Assembly (NCBI GenBank): GCA_009917445.1
Contig: QZEE01000029.1
Coordinates: 1 to 36,192, forward strand
Origin: a bacterium D16-76
Lineage (GTDB): Bacteria > Bacillota > Clostridia > Oscillospirales > Acutalibacteraceae
Length of the DNA: 36,192 nucleotides
Reading direction: 5' to 3'
Below, piece after piece: positions 8,238 to 15,159 of the stretch; position 1 is the first letter of the stretch; each line of letters begins with the position of its first letter. The position numbers and the translations under genes were made by a program. Under the pieces are notes generated by a model. It was not told where the DNA came from. It searched no databases and saw nothing but the letters and a program-made list of their open reading frames with translations.

Positions 8238-8783
8238 ATGCTGCTGCAAGAAGAACAGTATGTGGTAAACTGGCTGGCCCAATATGGGGCTTTGCCCCGC
8301 GCCCAGGTGGTGCGGATGCTGCAAAAGCCCGCCGGGACAGCCGAGAAAATCTTGAAAAGCCTACTGCGCCGGGGGCAGGTGGAGGAAATTTCCGGCGGGT
8401 ACTACCTGGGTCTGGACAGCATGTGCAAGCCTGACCAGCGGACGATTTTGGCGGTGTGGGTGCTGCTGAAGTTTATCAAACAGGTGGAACCTATGGCCCA
8501 CTACCCGGCGGTGTACCCCTCCCAGATCTTCTTTTTGAAGGAGAACGTGGGGTATGAGATCGTGGTGCTGTACGAGGGGGAGCAAAGCCTGCTGCGGCTT
8601 TTGCAGCCCCAGGAGGACTTGAAATATATCGTCGTACTGCCCCATATCTCCATGGCGGGCAGTTTAAGGCTGCCCAAAGTACCCTGCCTGTTCGCCACGG
8701 TAGACTTTCAGGGCGGCGAGGAGCCGGAAATTCTGTTTTACTCGGAGGAAAAAGTACATGAAGGTATTCTTGGAAGTGCTTGA
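8238..8783 (+). CDS. DUF5697-like conjugative-element protein with a winged-helix look
   Basis: 181 residues from ATG 8238, chosen because AAGGAGG (8223-8229) is spaced 8 bases from it; an upstream in-frame GTG lies inside that site. The N-terminus (EEQYVVNWLAQYGALPRAQVVRML, then EKILKSLLRRGQVEEISGGYYLG) has the pattern of a winged-helix domain. The C-terminal half (AHYPAVYPSQIFFLKENVGYEIVVLYEG) matches my memory of the DUF5697 family found beside virB4 in Tn1549-like elements. The role is unknown; a replication-relaxation or regulatory function is possible. It overlaps the next gene by 26 bases. Confidence 0.72.
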   Translation: MLLQEEQYVVNWLAQYGALPRAQVVRMLQKPAGTAEKILKSLLRRGQVEEISGGYYLGLDSMCKPDQRTILAVWVLLKFIKQVEPMAHYPAVYPSQIFFLKENVGYEIVVLYEGEQSLLRLLQPQEDLKYIVVLPHISMAGSLRLPKVPCLFATVDFQGGEEPEILFYSEEKVHEGILGSA

Positions 8784-11700
8784 TAAGATCGACCGCAAGT
8801 TAAAACGCATGGCGGAGCAGCTGGAAACCACCCGCTGGCTGGCCGATGCCGGGCAGTTTGGTGCGGCTTATGAACACGCCATGCGTCTGGAGGACACGGC
8901 GGAGCGGCTTACGCTGCTGACACGGGTGTTGCCCTGCTATACGGGCAAGCCCAACGCCCGGTCGGAGGTGGAGAAGGTTATCCTCACCTCCGGCGCGGAC
9001 GGCAAGGCCACCACGAAACTGCTGCCCTACGGCACCTACATTGTCCACCAGCGCCGGGGCGGCAACGGGCGCGAGCTCATCGACGACTTCGAGGTGCAGA
9101 TCACCGAGGCCGGCGAGACCTACAGCTACAGCAAGACCAACCCCATGAAGGTCGGGCAGTTTAAGATCGTCAAGACTTCAGAAGATAATATCGTCGAGGG
9201 CCTGCAGTTCGAGGTGACCCGGCTGGTTGATGGGTATTCCAAAATCTACACCACGGACAGCCAAGGCTTGATACTCACGGAGAACCTGCCCATCTATGAG
9301 GATATTGAGGGCACAAAACTCTTCCAGTATACCATCGAAGAGGTGGAAACGCCTGTGCGCTATGTTCAGCCGGAGAGTCAGACCGTGACGCTCACCGAGG
9401 GCAGCACGGCCCAGGTGTCCTTCCACAATATTCTGAAGAAATTCACGCTGTCCGTGGACAAGGATGACCGGGAGATCGGCAGCCCCCAAGGTGACGGTAC
9501 GCTGGCCGGGGCTTGGTATGGGATGTTCCGGGACGGCGAGCTGGTTGACCGCTACCAGACCGACACGGAAGGCAAGTTCACCACCAAGGAGTACATCTGC
9601 GGCTACAACTGGGAGCTGCGGGAAATTGACCCCTCCGAGGGCTACCTGCTGGATGAGGAATCCCACCACGTCCCGGCAGAGCCTGACAATTTCACGGAAG
9701 AGCACAACCCCATCGACATGGCCGTCACCGAGCAGGTAAAGCGGGGCGGTATCGCCATCGAGAAACGCGACCTGGAGTCTGGCTTGCTCACCCCGCTGGG
9801 CGGGGCCAGCCTGGACGGCACCACTTTTGAAATCACCAACCTGAGCAAGAACCCGGTGAAGGTGGGCGAGGGCGAGTTTGCCCCCGGTGAGGTGGCGCTG
9901 ACCCTGGTAATTGAGAACGGCAAGGCCCAGAGCGAGCCGGACGCCCTGCCCTACGGCAGTTACTCTATCCAGGAGGTCAAGGCGGGCGAAGGCTACCTGC
10001 TCACCGACGGCGAGCCCCGGGAGTTTACCATCCGGGAGGACGGACAGCTGGTGGAGTACAAGGAGGGCGACGCCTGGTACAACCAGGTCAAGCGCGGCGA
10101 CCTGGAGTTCGTCAAGGTGGCGGAGGACGATATGCACCGCCTGGCGGGCGTGCCCTTCAAGCTTACCAGCCAGACCACCGGCGAAAGCCATGTCGTGGTC
10201 ACGGACAAAAATGGCCAGGCCAGTACCGCAAGCGAATGGAACGCGCACTCTGAAAAGACCAATTTCAACGATACCGCCGAGTTTGGCGGCTATGATGACT
10301 TGGCGGGCGTGTGGTTCGGCCTGACCACCGAGGGCACCATGGTGGACGTAGACGACACGCTGGGCGCGCTGCCCTATGACCTGTATACGTTGGATGAAGT
10401 GCGCTGCCCGGACAATGAGAACTACTCGCTGGTGCATATCGAGGATATTGCCATCACGCGCAATATGGTGATGATCAATTTGGGCACCATCGACGACAAG
10501 TACGAGGAGCAGCCTGCCATCTCCACCACGGCTGCCGGGGCTGACGGTGGTAAGACTATCGGCGCGGAGCAGGACATTGTGCTTGTCGATTCCGTTGCTT
10601 ACTCTGGACTGACCCCCGGCAAAAAGTACACTCTCAAGGGCGTGCTCATGGACAAGGCCACGGGGGAAAAACTGCTGGTGGATGGCAAAGAGGTCATAGC
10701 GGAGAAGGAGTTCACCCCCAAGCAGCCCAGCGGTGTGGAGGAGATGCCCTTCACCTTCGACGCCCGGCAGCTGAGCGGCCATGACATCGTGGTTTTCGAG
10801 GAGCTCTATATGGATTCTAAGCTGGTGACAGACCACAAGGATATCGAGGACACCGACCAGACCGTGAAGGTGGAGGAGCCCCATCTCAAGACTACTGCCA
10901 CAATCAACGGCGAGAAGGTTGTTGACTGGCAGGGCGAGGTCACCTTGACGGACACGGTACTGTATACGGGCCTGACCCCTGGCAAGAAATATCAGGTCAA
11001 AGGCGTGCTCATGGATAAATCTACCGGGGACAAGCTGCTGATCGATGGCAAAGAGGTCACGTCTGAGGCGGAGTTCACCCCGGACAGCCCTAACGGCAGC
11101 GTGGAGATGGCGTTCAAGTTTGACATCACTGGCCTGCAGGGCAAGAGCATCGTGGCCTTTGAGGCCCTCTACAAAGACGGTATCGAGTTGGCTGTTCACG
11201 CGGATATCAACGATGAAGACCAGACGGTAAAGGTTGACGGGCCGGAAATCGGCACCAAGGCCACCGGCGAGCCCTTGCTTATCGAAGATGAACAGATCAC
11301 TGCCGAGGCACAGTTTGTGGCGGAAGAGGCTGACGGCACTGTGGAAGTGTCATTTGTTTTCGACGCTGCCGCGCTGCGCAGCAAGGATGTAGTAGTTTTT
11401 GAGACCCTATACCGGGACGGCCTGGAGGTCACGTCCCATGCGGACATCAACGATGAGGGCCAAACTGTACAGATTCATAACCCGGAAATCGGCACCAAAG
11501 CTGCTGTTGACGGGGAAAAGCAGGCGGAGCCCCTCAAGGAGATCACCCTGGTGGATGAGGTCGCGTATTCTGGTCTGACGCCAGGCAAGGGGTACACTAT
11601 TAAGGGCGTACTCATGGACAAGGCCACCGGCGAAAAGCTGCTGGTGGATGGCAAAGAGGTCACCGCCACAACGGAATTTACCCCCGATGAGCCCTCCGGC

Positions 11701-12372
11701 ACCGTGAATGTGCCCTTTACCTTTGACGCTTCCGGCCTGCAGGGCAAGAACGTGGTGGTGTTTGAGACGCTTTACCATCGGGACATCGAACTGGCTGTCC
11801 ATGCAGACATTGAAGATGCGGACCAGACTGTTTCCTTTGGCGCCCCGGAGCTGAAGACCACAGCGACAATCGGCGGCAAGAAAGAGGCCGCACCCTCCAA
11901 GGAGCTTGTGCTGGAGGACGTGGTGGCCTATAAGGGCCTGACCCCGGGCAAGGAGTACACCGTGAAGGGCGTACTGATGGACAAGTCCACAGGGAAGAAA
12001 TTCCTGGTGGGCGATAAGGAAGTCACAGCAGAAGCCACGTTTACCCCGGAGAAGCCGGATGGTGAGGTCAACGTCACCTTCAAGTTTGACGGCAGCGCCA
12101 TCAAGAAGAAAACGGGGCTGGTAGTCTTTGAGACGCTCTGTCTGGGCGAGACGGAAATCGCAGCTCATGCTGACCTGGAGGACAAAGGCCAGACCGTGAC
12201 CATCGCGCCTCCGACCGGGGACACGGATATCCCCAAAACAGGAGACACCCGGAATATCCTTTTGCCCATGCTCTCACTGGGCGGGGCGGTTGCCGGCCTC
12301 GTAGGACTGGCTCTGGTTCGGCGCAGAAAAACGAGGCTCTCCCAGACTGGCTCAGAAAGTGATGATGACTAA
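8758..12372 (+). CDS. Chimera: DUF6100-like N-terminus fused to a headless VaFE-repeat sortase-anchored pilin
   Basis: A 1204-residue frame that appears to join two genes. Residues 1 to about 76 (IDRKLKRMAEQLETTRWLAD, AMRLEDTAERLTLLTRVLP) match a small cytoplasmic element protein I recall as DUF6100. After SEVEKVI (about 8980) the sequence becomes a SpaA/Cna-B-like adhesin (DGKATTKLLPYGTYIVHQ). Prealbumin-like domains occupy about 80-585. Five VaFE/thioester-type repeats follow, starting at 10519, 10885, 11248 (short), 11488 and 11851. IPKTG (about 12230), a hydrophobic helix and RRRK form a sortase sorting signal. No signal peptide is present, so the product is unlikely to reach the surface. 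This is best read as a deletion fusion, real or from assembly. Confidence 0.8.
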   Translation: MKVFLEVLDKIDRKLKRMAEQLETTRWLADAGQFGAAYEHAMRLEDTAERLTLLTRVLPCYTGKPNARSEVEKVILTSGADGKATTKLLPYGTYIVHQRRGGNGRELIDDFEVQITEAGETYSYSKTNPMKVGQFKIVKTSEDNIVEGLQFEVTRLVDGYSKIYTTDSQGLILTENLPIYEDIEGTKLFQYTIEEVETPVRYVQPESQTVTLTEGSTAQVSFHNILKKFTLSVDKDDREIGSPQGDGTLAGAWYGMFRDGELVDRYQTDTEGKFTTKEYICGYNWELREIDPSEGYLLDEESHHVPAEPDNFTEEHNPIDMAVTEQVKRGGIAIEKRDLESGLLTPLGGASLDGTTFEITNLSKNPVKVGEGEFAPGEVALTLVIENGKAQSEPDALPYGSYSIQEVKAGEGYLLTDGEPREFTIREDGQLVEYKEGDAWYNQVKRGDLEFVKVAEDDMHRLAGVPFKLTSQTTGESHVVVTDKNGQASTASEWNAHSEKTNFNDTAEFGGYDDLAGVWFGLTTEGTMVDVDDTLGALPYDLYTLDEVRCPDNENYSLVHIEDIAITRNMVMINLGTIDDKYEEQPAISTTAAGADGGKTIGAEQDIVLVDSVAYSGLTPGKKYTLKGVLMDKATGEKLLVDGKEVIAEKEFTPKQPSGVEEMPFTFDARQLSGHDIVVFEELYMDSKLVTDHKDIEDTDQTVKVEEPHLKTTATINGEKVVDWQGEVTLTDTVLYTGLTPGKKYQVKGVLMDKSTGDKLLIDGKEVTSEAEFTPDSPNGSVEMAFKFDITGLQGKSIVAFEALYKDGIELAVHADINDEDQTVKVDGPEIGTKATGEPLLIEDEQITAEAQFVAEEADGTVEVSFVFDAAALRSKDVVVFETLYRDGLEVTSHADINDEGQTVQIHNPEIGTKAAVDGEKQAEPLKEITLVDEVAYSGLTPGKGYTIKGVLMDKATGEKLLVDGKEVTATTEFTPDEPSGTVNVPFTFDASGLQGKNVVVFETLYHRDIELAVHADIEDADQTVSFGAPELKTTATIGGKKEAAPSKELVLEDVVAYKGLTPGKEYTVKGVLMDKSTGKKFLVGDKEVTAEATFTPEKPDGEVNVTFKFDGSAIKKKTGLVVFETLCLGETEIAAHADLEDKGQTVTIAPPTGDTDIPKTGDTRNILLPMLSLGGAVAGLVGLALVRRRKTRLSQTGSESDDD
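10519..12210 (+). repeat. Five VaFE (TQ ester-bond type) protein repeats, third one truncated
   Basis: Repeats of about 121 residues begin at 10519, 10885, 11488 and 11851, each running from a TTA/TKA strand through SGLTPGKKYTLKGVLMDK to a D.DQTV end. The Thr and Gln expected for an intramolecular ester cross-link are visible in most. The third repeat (11248-11487) is only 80 residues long: about 123 bases are missing between GTKA and TGE. Confidence 0.8.
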
Positions 12373-12378
12373 ATAACA

Positions 12379-12423
12379 ATGCTTTTTGAGCATGACAATA
12401 TAATAGAAATGCTGAAAAAGCAT
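12379..12423 (+). other. Hairpin downstream of the pilin frame
   Basis: ATGCTTTTT (12379-12387) is complementary to AAAAAGCAT (12415-12423), with an inner AGCAT/ATGCT extension and one G-G mismatch. It lies just after the stop at 12372. It is A/T-rich and lacks a classical U-run, so it is either a weak terminator or a 3'-end stabiliser. Confidence 0.4.
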
Positions 12424-12431
12424 CCTTTCTC

Positions 12432-12460
12432 TTGACTCCATATCCTGGGCGTGATATAAT
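12432..12460 (+). promoter_or_regulatory. Strong sigma-A promoter of the structured RNA
   Basis: TTGACT (12432-12437), 17 bases, perfect TATAAT (12455-12460). It sits 230 bases before the next coding start, implying a long untranslated leader or a separate small RNA. Confidence 0.75.
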
Positions 12461-12466
12461 ATAAAT

Positions 12467-12660
12467 GTAAAATCGTATGCGTTCAGGCTCTCGGTTGGAT
12501 AGCGTACCGGGACGGGTCAGAGAGTGGCTCACAATAGCGCAGCGTCGGCGGGGCGACCCGCTGGTTTGAAGACAAGGCCGGAAGGCTGCATAGAACACGA
12601 TGGGTCATTTGCTATCCAGATGGCTCCGTGTTCTTTGCGGGCTTCCGGCTTTTTTATTTT
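12467..12660 (+). ncRNA. Structured RNA with nested terminal hairpin and pseudoknot potential, upstream of the DUF3268 gene
   Basis: A transcript from the promoter at 12432-12460 would fold into a 5' stem CTCTC (12488-12492)/GAGAG (12520-12524), a GC-rich hairpin near 12541-12562, and a large terminal hairpin. That hairpin has outer arms GCCGGAAG (12577-12584)/CTTCCGGC (12642-12649) and inner arms AGAACACG (12592-12599)/CGTGTTCT (12627-12634), and is followed by TTTTTTATTTT. The apical loop GCTATCCA (12611-12618) is perfectly complementary to TGGATAGC (12496-12503), so an 8-bp long-range pseudoknot is possible. I recall a candidate RNA motif named after DUF3268 but could not check it. The U-run makes it a free small RNA or an attenuator for the downstream genes. 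Confidence 0.65.
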
Positions 12661-12689
12661 CATTTTTGGTTTTAGAAAGGGTTTTCACT

Positions 12690-13133
12690 ATGAAAAAGAA
12701 TAAAAAATTACATAAATCCAAGCAACAGATGCGCTGCCCGTACTGCGGCAGCCCCGTTGTTTTCCGCAGCGCCGATGGCATTTACCGGGAGAACAGCAAG
12801 GGGGCTATGCTATACGTATGCAGCCGCTACCCTGAGTGTAACGCCTATGTGCGTGCCCATCCCGGCTCTAACCAGCCCATGGGCAGCCTGGCTGACCCGG
12901 AACTGCGCACCCTGCGGCGCAGGGCCCACTATTATTTCGACCAGCTTCATAAATCCGGGCGCATGAGCCGGTCTGACGCCTACCGCTGGCTGGCGGACAA
13001 AATGCGGACGCCGTTGAAGGATGCGCACATTGGGAATTTACGGGAGTATTACTGCAGGCAGGTGATTGAAGAGAGCAGGCGGGTCTTAGGCCCGCAAGTT
13101 AAGGAGAAGCCGGAGAGGAGGGGCGCGTCATGA
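12690..13133 (+). CDS. DUF3268 zinc-finger-containing protein
   Basis: 147 residues from ATG 12690 (AGAAAGG 9 bases upstream); the longer open frame from 12600 runs through the RNA hairpin and is not credible. A topoisomerase-type zinc ribbon is visible: MRCPYCGSPVVF (two Cys) and YVCSRYPECNAYV (two Cys). It is followed by a helical region (LRTLRRRAHYYFDQL, SRSDAYRWLADKM) typical of DUF3268 proteins of conjugative elements and phages. Nucleic-acid binding is likely; the biological role is not known. It overlaps the sigma factor gene by ATGA. Confidence 0.78.
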   Translation: MKKNKKLHKSKQQMRCPYCGSPVVFRSADGIYRENSKGAMLYVCSRYPECNAYVRAHPGSNQPMGSLADPELRTLRRRAHYYFDQLHKSGRMSRSDAYRWLADKMRTPLKDAHIGNLREYYCRQVIEESRRVLGPQVKEKPERRGAS

Positions 13134-13675
13134 AGTTGACGAAGGAGCAGCAGAAAAAAGTGGAGGAGAATATGGGCTTGGTGTACAAGGTGCTGGGGGA
13201 CAAGCTGGGCGGCCAGCAGGCTGTAGGCTGCCACACCCGGGAGGATCTGTTCCAGATCGGGTGCATTGGGCTGTGCAAGGCCGTGGCCACGGATAAGGGC
13301 GGCACGTTTTCTACATACGCTTACAAGCTGATCTGGCATGAGATTTGCGATGCTCTGAATTATGCCAATCGGCGGCGGGTGGAGATCGTACAGGAAGAGC
13401 CATATGTGGAGGTATCTGTGCAGGCCGAAGAGAAGCTCACTGAACTGCGGCTGGATATGTTCTCTGTGATCGGGTCAGCCAGACGGACGGCCCCGCCCTC
13501 TACCATCAAGGGGCTGGATGCTATGCTGCTCATGGCCAGGGGCTATACCTGCCGGGAGATCGGCGAGAGGTTGGGGGCCAGCGACAACCTGGTGACCGCC
13601 TGGGTGTCGAAGGCGAGAAAGTACCTGAAGGGCCGGCCGCAGTCCGCAATAACGATGGAAGAGTACGTTGCGTAA
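13130..13675 (+). CDS. Sigma-70-like RNA polymerase sigma factor of the element
   Basis: 181 residues. Sigma region 2 is recognisable: KKVEENMGLVYKVL, EDLFQIGCIGLCKAV, then FSTYAYKLIWHEICDAL, the core-binding and -10 recognition helices. The C-terminal part (LLMARGYTCREIGERLGASDNLVTAWVSKARKYL) is a region 4-type helix-turn-helix. It is coupled to the zinc-finger gene by an ATGA overlap. It probably directs transcription of element genes, perhaps including transfer or pilin genes. A strong terminator ends this transcription unit 8 bases after the stop. Confidence 0.82.
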   Translation: MKLTKEQQKKVEENMGLVYKVLGDKLGGQQAVGCHTREDLFQIGCIGLCKAVATDKGGTFSTYAYKLIWHEICDALNYANRRRVEIVQEEPYVEVSVQAEEKLTELRLDMFSVIGSARRTAPPSTIKGLDAMLLMARGYTCREIGERLGASDNLVTAWVSKARKYLKGRPQSAITMEEYVA

Positions 13676-13682
13676 ATAGACG

Positions 13683-13724
13683 AAGGGTGCTGGAACCAGA
13701 GACGGTTTCAGCACCCTTTTTTAC
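13683..13724 (+). terminator. Intrinsic terminator after the sigma factor gene
   Basis: A 15-bp stem (13683-13697 with 13704-13718, one G-U pair), a 6-base loop and a U-rich tail (ACCCTTTTTTACTTT). It lies directly downstream of the sigma factor gene. Confidence 0.85.
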
Positions 13725-13739
13725 TTTGGAGGGATTCTT

Positions 13740-14120
13740 TTGAAGAAGTTATTAAAGAAGATGTGCGTTCCTGTGCTTGTGATGGGGGCGGTTTTTATCC
13801 TGTTCCAGTTTGTACTGTTCATTGGGTATGTACCCACGGAGTCCATGGAGCCGACGATCCATAAGGGAAGCTATATTGTGGGCACGAGGATATTGGGGGA
13901 GTTGAAGGTGGGAGATGTCATTGTGTTCCGGCATGAGGGGAGGCTGTTGGTGAAGAGGATTAAGGCGGTGGGTGGGGATATGGTCATCCATAAGGGGAAA
14001 AAGATGGTTGTGCCGGGGGGATGTTTTTATGTGGTGGGGGACAACCGGGAAGTGTCCAGTGATTCAAGGATTTGGGAAGAGCCATTTGTATCCTTAAAAA
14101 ATGTTATAGCATTTATTTGA
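13740..14120 (+). CDS. Minimal type I signal peptidase
   Basis: 126 residues from a TTG start, supported by GGAGGG 6 bases upstream. It has one N-terminal transmembrane helix (VLVMGAVFILFQFVLFIGYV). The S26 boxes are clear: TESMEPTI with nucleophile Ser35, VKRIKAVGGD with general base Lys72, and GDNREVSSDSR. It is shorter than housekeeping signal peptidases but keeps both catalytic residues. Dedicated signal peptidases often accompany sortase-assembled pili, so it may once have served the pilin 1.4 kb upstream. No sortase is seen. The 3' end overlaps the convergent BlaI-like gene by 8 bases. Confidence 0.9.
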   Translation: MKKLLKKMCVPVLVMGAVFILFQFVLFIGYVPTESMEPTIHKGSYIVGTRILGELKVGDVIVFRHEGRLLVKRIKAVGGDMVIHKGKKMVVPGGCFYVVGDNREVSSDSRIWEEPFVSLKNVIAFI

Positions 14121-14472
14121 TTTCTGAATTATCATTCCGCAAATTCAAAATAATTTTCTGTATGATTTTTCTCTGTTCAGCTCTTTCAAATCGGTTTAGG
14201 TAATGTGAGCCACATGTAAATGGGCTCATTTTTTTAGCAAAGTGGAGCTGTTCCCACTCCCGAGATGAATCCGTGGTGGCAATATACCAACCAGATCCTT
14301 GAGTTGGTTGAATAATCTGATTCTTCCGTTTCATCCTCCATAATGAATACCGGGCTGTAAAGCGGAAGGAAAAAAGATGGTCATTGAGTAGAGTATCAAG
14401 GTTAAAAGGGCGCCCAGTTTTCCAATATAATTGTAGAACACTGCGTTGGGAATTTGTTAAAAAAAACCTCAT
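14113..14472 (-). CDS. Short BlaI/MecI-like winged-helix regulator
   Basis: 119 residues on the minus strand. The start is supported by GAGGTG about 6 bases upstream of the ATG. The N-terminus (LTNSQRSVLQLYWKTGRPFNLDTLLN) parallels that of the BlaI-like protein at 16323-16757 (SELALLQILWNSPRPLNKQEILE). It is followed by a likely recognition helix and wing (RYSLWRMKRKNQIIQPTQGSGWYIATTDSSREW). It should be a DNA-binding repressor-like protein without its own M56 partner adjacent. The match is by eye and modest; the gene is AT-rich compared with DNA to its left, suggesting a junction near 14110. Confidence 0.5.
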   Translation of the reverse strand: MRFFLTNSQRSVLQLYWKTGRPFNLDTLLNDHLFSFRFTARYSLWRMKRKNQIIQPTQGSGWYIATTDSSREWEQLHFAKKMSPFTCGSHYLNRFERAEQRKIIQKIILNLRNDNSEIK

Positions 14473-14620
14473 TGTAACACCTCAAAATCAACGGAAAAGA
14501 AACACCAAAACCGTGATTCACTTTATAATATTGCATAAACGAGATATTTCACCTTATTCAAGGCTTTTAAAATGTCTATCCATGCAAAAAATAAGGGTAT
14601 TGTTATGGATGGGTGATGAA

Positions 14621-14938
14621 ATGAAGAATTATGCAGCCTTTATCAGAAATCGAATTACTGAACTGCGCTTGAAAAAGGATGTTTCAGAATATCAGATGAG
14701 TTTAGATATCGGGAAAAACCGGAACTATATTCAAGGAATATCAGCAGGGAAATCGCTGCCATCTATGGAAGCCTTTATAAATATCTGTGACTACTGCGGC
14801 ATCACACCCATGATGTTCTTCGATGATGAAAACGATTATCCTCAGTTAGTGCATCAGGCACTTTTTGAAATGCGTGACTTGGGTGAGGAGGATCTGAAGA
14901 TGTTGATTGGGCTTATACGGAGACTTCATAAGAAGTAG
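14621..14938 (+). CDS. XRE-family helix-turn-helix regulator
   Basis: 105 residues from ATG 14621; an in-frame ATG four codons upstream (14609) is an alternative, and the longer frame from 14384 is not credible because it overlaps the divergent BlaI-like gene. The HTH is YAAFIRNRITELRLKKDVSEYQMSLDIGKNRNYIQGISAGKS in pattern: a Cro/C1 fold with a recognition helix near residues 28-40. The tail ends in EEDLKMLIGLIRRLHKK, a common feature of small clostridial XRE proteins. Transcribed divergently from the gene at 14113-14472. Confidence 0.75.
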   Translation: MKNYAAFIRNRITELRLKKDVSEYQMSLDIGKNRNYIQGISAGKSLPSMEAFINICDYCGITPMMFFDDENDYPQLVHQALFEMRDLGEEDLKMLIGLIRRLHKK

Positions 14939-14958
14939 AATAATATTATATTTAAGTC

Positions 14959-14993
14959 GGACGGCGCAGGAAGCCTTTATTCCTGCGCCGTCC
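14959..14993. terminator. Bidirectional hairpin between convergent transcripts
   Basis: GGACGGCGCAGGAA (14959-14972) and TTCCTGCGCCGTCC (14980-14993) make a perfect 14-bp stem with a 7-base loop. It lies between the XRE gene (plus) and the end of the BlaI/M56 operon (minus), so it probably stops both. Confidence 0.8.
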
Positions 14994-15013
14994 TTTCGAC
15001 ATATTTTGCTTTT

Positions 15014-15142
15014 TTAGGGGAGATCGATCCAGTAGGGATCTTCCCAGCGTCCGCGTGTCTCATTCCAACGGCGATACTGATTGACGCCATTTAGAATCCG
15101 GAATTTTGTCACAATGACATCAGCATAAGGTACTATACCCAT
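15014..15142 (-). CDS. 42-residue microprotein downstream of the M56 gene
   Basis: A short gene encoding 42 residues, supported by a perfect GGAGG 5 bases before the ATG and by position 17 bases after the M56 stop codon in the same direction. It begins MGIVPYADVIVTKFRI and ends in an aromatic, charged stretch (QYRRWNETRGRWEDPYW). No signal peptide or membrane helix is visible. I recall similar small clostridial proteins with an RRWN..RG.W.DP.WID pattern but know no function. It could modulate the adjacent M56 sensor or repressor. Confidence 0.6.
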   Translation of the reverse strand: MGIVPYADVIVTKFRILNGVNQYRRWNETRGRWEDPYWIDLP

Positions 15143-15159
15143 AAAAACCTCCAAATAGT

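Noticed and set aside
9178-11199. 673-residue open frame on the minus strand
   Set aside because: It is the antisense shadow of the GC-rich repetitive pilin gene; the plus frame has clear domain structure and a sorting signal.
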